From Spirochaetia bacterium (GTDB taxonomy: Bacteria > Spirochaetota > Spirochaetia > Sphaerochaetales > Sphaerochaetaceae), in contig CAAGIP010000109.1 of NCBI GenBank assembly GCA_900769955.1, forward strand, positions 1 to 8,691: DNA of 8,691 bases. Direction: 5' to 3'. Positions 5,133-8,691 of this stretch are shown here, in pieces. Under the pieces are notes generated by a model. It saw only the letters and a program-made list of their open reading frames with translations, did no database searches and was not told where the DNA came from. The stretch's first letter is position 1. Every line of letters begins with the position of its first letter. A program made the translations under genes and the position numbers.

Positions 5133-6823
5133 CAGAGCAGTGCGTCGATGTCGAACTCAGCCATGATGGCAGGCATTCCGCAACCCCATGATTCAAGTAC
5201 CTGGGGATGGACTTCACCGAAAACACCCACTTCCTCACCGTTTACAATAACCCTTGCGGCACGGCCCGGGATGAACCTGCCGTCATTCTCAACAGGTGCA
5301 AGGGTATATTCCTTCCTGAGGAAGTACATGAGTGTGTTGACGTAGGATGATGCCTCGTTGAAGCCTACCTGATTGTCTGCGGAAAGGAAGCCAAGATGGT
5401 TCTTTGTGACGGTACCGCTGTTGTCACGCTCATCCTTGTAAACGACCTTGCCGATCTCAAAGATGTTGTGGGGATACTGGGCATGGCCTGAAACACTCTC
5501 GCTTTCAAGCAGGGACGGGAGGACTGAGGGGCGTACCACTTCATAGTTCTCGCTCATCGGGTTGGCGATGAAGACAACCTTCTCGTCGCTGATGTGCATG
5601 TTGTCGACATACTCGCGTCTTGAACCGAGGTAGTTGTACATCATTTCCTGGAAACCGAGACCTACCATCAGGCGCTTCACTTTCCTTGCATACTCCTCTG
5701 CCGGAGAGAGGGCACCCTTAGTGAATTCAGCTGAAAGCACAGGAGCAAAGTTCATCAGTCCGTGTCCGATCATGATGTCCTCGACGACATCCGCAGCATG
5801 AAGGAAGTCATTCCTGTACTCGGGAACGGTTACGGTGATGACACCGTCCTTAACGGTTGAGCTGACACCCATTCTTGCAAGGGCTGCGATGCACTCGTCC
5901 TCGGTGAGGTCATCACCGAGAGTCTTCCTGGCATAGGAAACCTCGCATGTCTGGCTCTGCTGGAAGTAATAGGGAACGGTAAGTTCACTGCCGTACTTGG
6001 TTTCCTTCGCGAACTTCACCTTCACGGGCAGGATCTCAAAGCCCATATCGGCCATATCACATGAAAGGATGGCGGCTGTTAAGAGAAGGTCATCGAGGAT
6101 GGGACCTGACATTTCCACGAAGAGGTTCTCATCATCCACTTCAACGGCACCGATTCTCGCGCTGTTGATGACAGGCGGGAATGAAAGGGTTTCACCGTTG
6201 TCGTCATAGAGGTACGGGAAGAGCGGTTTGTCGCTTACGATGTAACCGTATTCCTTGCCTTTGGGATGTCTCTCGCATATTTCACGGAGAGTAAGCTCTT
6301 CATCCATTCCGAGCGGAACGAACTTGGTTGTATCGGGATCGGCACCGCGGTAGTGAACCGGGTATGTGATGAGATCGCTTCTGTAGATACCCAGTGCGAT
6401 CGTCTTTCTCTTCCTGCCGAAATTGGAGCAGAGCTTTTCCTGGCTCTGGATCAGCGTGAGCAGGAGTTCCTCAGTCACTTTGCATCCCTTTGCGGCAAAT
6501 GCGATGGAGTAGTCACGGATTCCGAGTGCGGATGCATCATCGATGATGACGCGTCCTTCGCTGTCCTTTTCATCATCCTTCGTGGAGAAGAAGTCATAAG
6601 TGTACTTCTTTCCGGTCTCATATGTCCTGAGGGCACGTGCGACACCTGCCGCGGACCAGAGGTCGGGGCGGTTCGTGTCATTAAGCTCGATCTTCAGTTT
6701 GTTTCCTTCCCTTCCGTCAAGCTCAGCCTTGGCGACGGGGAAGATGTCGACAAGCTCATCATCGGTATATGTCTTTCCGCAGAGGGAATAGAAAAGGTTA
6801 TCGTATGTTTCAATCTTAGGCAT
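5132..6823 (-). CDS. pheT: Phenylalanine--tRNA ligase beta subunit, archaeal/eukaryotic type
   Basis: The beta subunit of the alpha2-beta2 enzyme that charges tRNA-Phe; 563 aa. It shows ELNDTNRPDLWSAAGVARAL (46-65), a B3/B4-like editing region (~100-270), a B5 domain ending in VPEYRNDFLHAADVVEDI (333-350), and a C-terminal catalytic-like core (~375-563, with NPMSENYEVVRPSVLPSLL). The usual bacterial PheT is near 800 aa with an N-terminal OB-fold and a C-terminal ferredoxin-like anticodon domain. Both are absent, as in archaeal enzymes and in Borrelia and Treponema. The reading frame is open to 6931, but the start at 6823 is preferred: GAGGAGAGGA lies before it and its ATG overlaps the pheS stop as TGATG. 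The 36 extra upstream residues are low-complexity and would lie inside pheS. Confidence 0.95.
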   Translation of the reverse strand: MPKIETYDNLFYSLCGKTYTDDELVDIFPVAKAELDGREGNKLKIELNDTNRPDLWSAAGVARALRTYETGKKYTYDFFSTKDDEKDSEGRVIIDDASALGIRDYSIAFAAKGCKVTEELLLTLIQSQEKLCSNFGRKRKTIALGIYRSDLITYPVHYRGADPDTTKFVPLGMDEELTLREICERHPKGKEYGYIVSDKPLFPYLYDDNGETLSFPPVINSARIGAVEVDDENLFVEMSGPILDDLLLTAAILSCDMADMGFEILPVKVKFAKETKYGSELTVPYYFQQSQTCEVSYARKTLGDDLTEDECIAALARMGVSSTVKDGVITVTVPEYRNDFLHAADVVEDIMIGHGLMNFAPVLSAEFTKGALSPAEEYARKVKRLMVGLGFQEMMYNYLGSRREYVDNMHISDEKVVFIANPMSENYEVVRPSVLPSLLESESVSGHAQYPHNIFEIGKVVYKDERDNSGTVTKNHLGFLSADNQVGFNEASSYVNTLMYFLRKEYTLAPVENDGRFIPGRAARVIVNGEEVGVFGEVHPQVLESWGCGMPAIMAEFDIDALL

Positions 6824-8361
6824 CAGTTTCCTCTCCTCATTCTGACACTCTCGATATCGGGAGTGAAGAGCTCTCTCAGGTCGTTGAGACCGAGATGCAT
6901 GAGTGCCATTCTGTCGATACCGAGGCCCCATGCGAGTACGGGCACGTCAAGGCCCATTGCCCTTGTGACCTCAGGACGGAAGATACCGCTTCCTCCGAGC
7001 TCGAACCAGCCGAGCTTCGGGTGCTTGATGTGCACTTCTATGCTGGGCTCGGTGAAGGGGAAGTAACCGGGAACGTACTTGACTTCCTCGGCACCCGCAA
7101 CCTCTTCGGCAAACATCTTGAGAAGGCCGAGCAGGTTCTTGAGGTTCACGTCCTTACCGACGACGATACCCTCTGTCTGGTAGAAGTCCGCACCGTGTGT
7201 CGCATCAACCTGGTCATAGCGGAAGCAGCGGGCAACACCGAAGTACTTTCCGGGAACCTTTGCTTTGGGAAGCTGGTGTGCGGAAAGAACGGTACCCTGA
7301 CTTCTCATGACCTGACGGCGGGTGAACTCATGATCGAAAGTGTATCCCCAGCCGCGGGAACCTGTATCGCCTCCATCCTCATGGGTCTTTGCAACCCTGC
7401 TGAGCCACGGCTCCTCGATTTCCCTGCAGTGCACCGGATCCTTGATGTAGTAGACATCATGGATGTCGCGTGCCGAGTGGAACTGAGGCATGAAGAGCGC
7501 ATCACCGTTCCAGAACTCGTTCTCCACAAGCGGTCCGTCAAACTCCTCAAAACCGAGGGAGACAAGCTTATCCTTGACCCACATCAGGTAGTCGCCGTAT
7601 GCATTGGTCCGTCCGGGAATGATCCTGCTGACAGGAGCATTGAGTCCGTAAGGACGGAATGTACCGTTCTTCCAGGACCCTGTCTGAAGCATCTGGGGTG
7701 TGAGAAGTCCGAATTCCTCACCCGTGATGTTTGCCTTTAAAAGCGCATCCTTAACTTCAGCGCCCTTATCGGTAAGTGTATAGACGATATCTTCCTTTTC
7801 AACATACCTGAATGTGGAAAGGGCAGCCCCCCTCTTCTTTGCAAGCTTTGAGATCGCACTCTTCTCGGCAGGTGTAAGCTCTGCTTCCATTAAGGGAGCG
7901 GAAAGTGCCTTTGTGATGAGTGCCCTTGCGGTCTGAACGTCAGCGGGAAGTGAATCGGAAATGAGAGTTGCCTTCTTACCTTCTCCGAGAGCTGCGCACT
8001 TTGCACCTGACAGCTGTCCGAAGGAAGAACCTACATCGCTCTGCTCAAGAGAGAGCGCGGAAGCGATCTCAGGCAGTGTATGGGGACCGTTCTCCTTAAG
8101 GAAGGTGAAGATCCTCTCGACAGGCAGGCCTGTCTCAGCCTGCACCTTACCGTTATCGGTAAGCTCATAAAGGGCATATTTTGATCTGCTCTTCTCCGCG
8201 AGCAGTTCCTTGGCGGTCAGCCAGCTAAAGGCCTGATTGCACTGTCCGACTTTGTAATCAAGCTCCCGGATAATGCGATCAGAAGTGATGTCCTCACCCT
8301 GACTGACAGCTCTTAAAAGCTTAACTTCAAGCGGATGTAAGTTCTTTACATCGATATCCAT
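6823..8361 (-). CDS. pheS: Phenylalanine--tRNA ligase alpha subunit, archaeal/eukaryotic type
   Basis: The catalytic alpha subunit of phenylalanyl-tRNA synthetase, 512 aa. It activates phenylalanine with ATP and transfers it to tRNA-Phe. The first ~215 residues resemble successive winged-helix units, replacing the bacterial coiled coil. The class II core follows: MPQFHSARDIHDVYYI (291-306), motif 2 with ARCFRYDQVDATHGADFYQTEG (377-398, read as ARCFRYDQVDATHG then ADFYQTEG), and motif 3 with GIFRPEV and AWGLGIDRMAL (459-487). Two in-frame starts exist. ATG at 8376 has no ribosome binding site; ATG at 8361 has GGAGA eight bases upstream, so I chose 8361. The gene is translationally linked to pheT by a TGATG overlap. 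No good -35/-10 pair is evident in 8377-8462; TTTAAT-N16-TAATAT is the least bad. The promoter may lie in, or have been disturbed by, the mobile-element remnant upstream. Confidence 0.95.
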   Translation of the reverse strand: MDIDVKNLHPLEVKLLRAVSQGEDITSDRIIRELDYKVGQCNQAFSWLTAKELLAEKSRSKYALYELTDNGKVQAETGLPVERIFTFLKENGPHTLPEIASALSLEQSDVGSSFGQLSGAKCAALGEGKKATLISDSLPADVQTARALITKALSAPLMEAELTPAEKSAISKLAKKRGAALSTFRYVEKEDIVYTLTDKGAEVKDALLKANITGEEFGLLTPQMLQTGSWKNGTFRPYGLNAPVSRIIPGRTNAYGDYLMWVKDKLVSLGFEEFDGPLVENEFWNGDALFMPQFHSARDIHDVYYIKDPVHCREIEEPWLSRVAKTHEDGGDTGSRGWGYTFDHEFTRRQVMRSQGTVLSAHQLPKAKVPGKYFGVARCFRYDQVDATHGADFYQTEGIVVGKDVNLKNLLGLLKMFAEEVAGAEEVKYVPGYFPFTEPSIEVHIKHPKLGWFELGGSGIFRPEVTRAMGLDVPVLAWGLGIDRMALMHLGLNDLRELFTPDIESVRMRRGN

Positions 8362-8466
8362 GAAAATGTTCTCCATTAAATATGAAACAAGTACGTCCTA
8401 TATTAATGGAGTTCTTCAAAAATTAAAAGTATTCCGGCAAGTGAAATATGACGCCGATATAATCAA

Positions 8467-8691
8467 CTACCCACGCAGTAGAACTGCGGGGGCGTGCGAC
8501 TGTCCACCGGTGCTGACGGCTTTTAACAGCCTCCCGGCTTTGATTCCTGCAGTTTCACATTCCGCAAAAGCGAAAGGACACACAGGTGACGTCGCATCGT
8601 GGGGTGGTTGACTGCACCCCTCGGGATTTCTCCCGAAGATCCCGGATATACCGGAACCTTTATTGTTTAGTTTATCCATGCCTCTCTCACG
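8467..8691 (-). CDS. Partial reading frame, possible C-terminal tail of TnpB
   Basis: A minus-strand frame runs from beyond the right edge to a TAG at 8469-8467, 74 codons. It reads RERGMDKLNNKGSG at its start and ends AVLLRG. It has no domain of its own. TnpB proteins commonly end in a poorly conserved, Gly/Ser/Pro-rich tail of this length after the zinc ribbon, with the tail codons overlapping the omega RNA scaffold and the terminal hairpin. That fits here, but the catalytic RuvC and zinc-ribbon regions would lie outside the window. The internal ATG at 8679 has no ribosome binding site, so it is unlikely to be an independent 70-aa gene. Confidence 0.4.
   Translation of the reverse strand, partial: RERGMDKLNNKGSGISGIFGRNPEGCSQPPHDATSPVCPFAFAECETAGIKAGRLLKAVSTGGQSHAPAVLLRG
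8470..8492 (-). repeat. Terminal imperfect hairpin of the putative IS end
   Basis: On the minus strand CCC (8492-8490) and CGCAG (8488-8484) pair with CTGCG (8478-8474) and GGG (8472-8470), with one C-T mismatch and a five-base loop. The hairpin is immediately followed by TAGTTGA. Subterminal hairpins like this are what the TnpA transposase of IS200/IS605 elements recognises at the right end. Confidence 0.55.
8470..8636 (-). ncRNA. Candidate 3' scaffold of an omega RNA (reRNA)
   Basis: Several stable stems lie in a row on the minus strand. TCGGGA-GAAA-TCCCGA (8636-8621) is a perfect 6-bp stem closed by a GNRA-type GAAA loop. GGGGTG...CACCCC (8620-8601) is a perfect 6-bp stem directly adjoining it. 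The terminal hairpin at 8492-8470 follows about 100 bases later. TnpB guide RNAs are made from the 3' end of tnpB and the right end of the element and are rich in such stems. The RNA identity is inferred from structure and position only. Confidence 0.35.

Larger units (their letters stand above)
8463..8691 (-). mobile_element. Probable right end of an IS200/IS605-family (TnpB-type) element, truncated by window edge
   Basis: Reading the minus strand into the window, an open frame is followed by stacked hairpins and a terminal hairpin, then GGGTAGTTGA. A subterminal imperfect hairpin, with the last ORF stop embedded in its distal arm, is the usual layout of the right end of IS605-group elements, which have no inverted repeats or target duplications. 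I place the end at about 8463 (after TTGA), but cannot verify it without the left end or an empty site. It lies about 100 bases upstream of pheS in the same orientation. Alternatives are a decayed remnant or an unrelated structured intergenic region. Confidence 0.5.

Noticed and set aside
6824..6931. 36-residue N-terminal extension of PheT
   Set aside because: It lies inside the pheS coding region in another frame, is Arg/Ser-rich, and the 6823 start has a strong ribosome binding site.
6266..7066. Plus-strand open frame of 266 codons
   Set aside because: Antisense to pheT and the end of pheS; a codon-bias shadow of these genes.
6895..7740. Plus-strand open frame of 281 codons
   Set aside because: It lies fully antisense to the catalytic core of pheS, whose protein motifs are unmistakable. 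No family resemblance and no ribosome binding site.
8377..8462. T-box or attenuator controlling pheS
   Set aside because: Only about 86 bases lie between the putative element end and the start codon. I see no T-box motif, no Phe-rich leader peptide and no terminator hairpin with a T-run.
8360..8611. Plus-strand 83-codon open frame upstream of pheS
   Set aside because: It overlaps the pheS start and the structured element end on the opposite strand, with no ribosome binding site and no recognisable protein features.
1..8691. CRISPR array or tandem repeats
   Set aside because: No regularly spaced direct repeats were seen anywhere in the window.

Overview
The window most likely comes from an anaerobic spirochaete (a Treponema- or Sphaerochaeta-like bacterium). 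The main reason is the phenylalanyl-tRNA synthetase operon. PheS (about 512 aa, with N-terminal winged-helix-like repeats) and PheT (about 563 aa, without the bacterial OB-fold and C-terminal anticodon-binding extensions) have the archaeal/eukaryotic architecture, which among bacteria is known chiefly from spirochaetes. Anaerobic redox genes (rubredoxin fusion, CoA-disulfide-reductase family flavoprotein) and strong AAGGAG-type ribosome binding sites fit. The assignment is inference, as no 16S rRNA or other marker is present.

Layout, left to right. (1) Positions 1-190 are a regulatory region with an 11-bp dyad and a consensus -35 that sits inside a near-perfect FNR-type palindrome. It precedes a plus-strand Crp/Fnr regulator (191-835) that lacks the canonical Fe-S cysteine pattern of Fnr but has a C-x5-C pair. 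(2) A hairpin terminator separates it from a convergent minus-strand operon transcribed trxA -> single-domain rhodanese -> CoADR-rhodanese fusion flavoprotein (3208 down to 877). This looks like a persulfide/disulfide handling pathway: NAD(P)H-FAD-Cys reductase, two sulfur-carrying rhodanese domains and a dithiol thioredoxin. (3) A minus-strand tRNA-Gly(CCC) with a strong promoter and its own terminator lies back to back with a plus-strand flavin reductase-rubredoxin fusion (Hrb-like, 3610-4353) that carries an extra C-terminal CxxC/CxxC module. (4) The minus-strand operon pheS -> pheT -> unknown 260-aa gene (8361 down to 4350) is joined by two TGATG stop/start overlaps. It meets the rubredoxin gene at an 18-bp perfect palindrome that contains both stop codons. 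(5) Positions 8463-8691, just upstream of pheS, hold a minus-strand reading frame entering from beyond the window, several stable hairpins and a terminal hairpin followed by TAGTTGA. I read this as the right end of an IS200/IS605-family (TnpB-type) element, including the likely 3' part of its omega RNA.

The genes fall into a redox/sulfur block, possibly governed by the neighbouring Crp/Fnr protein, and a translation block (tRNA-Gly, PheRS). I see no CRISPR array, prophage or clearly new multi-gene system. The least explained items are the third gene of the phe operon, the extra metal-binding module on the rubredoxin fusion, and the putative TnpB element end placed so that its guide would match the pheS leader.
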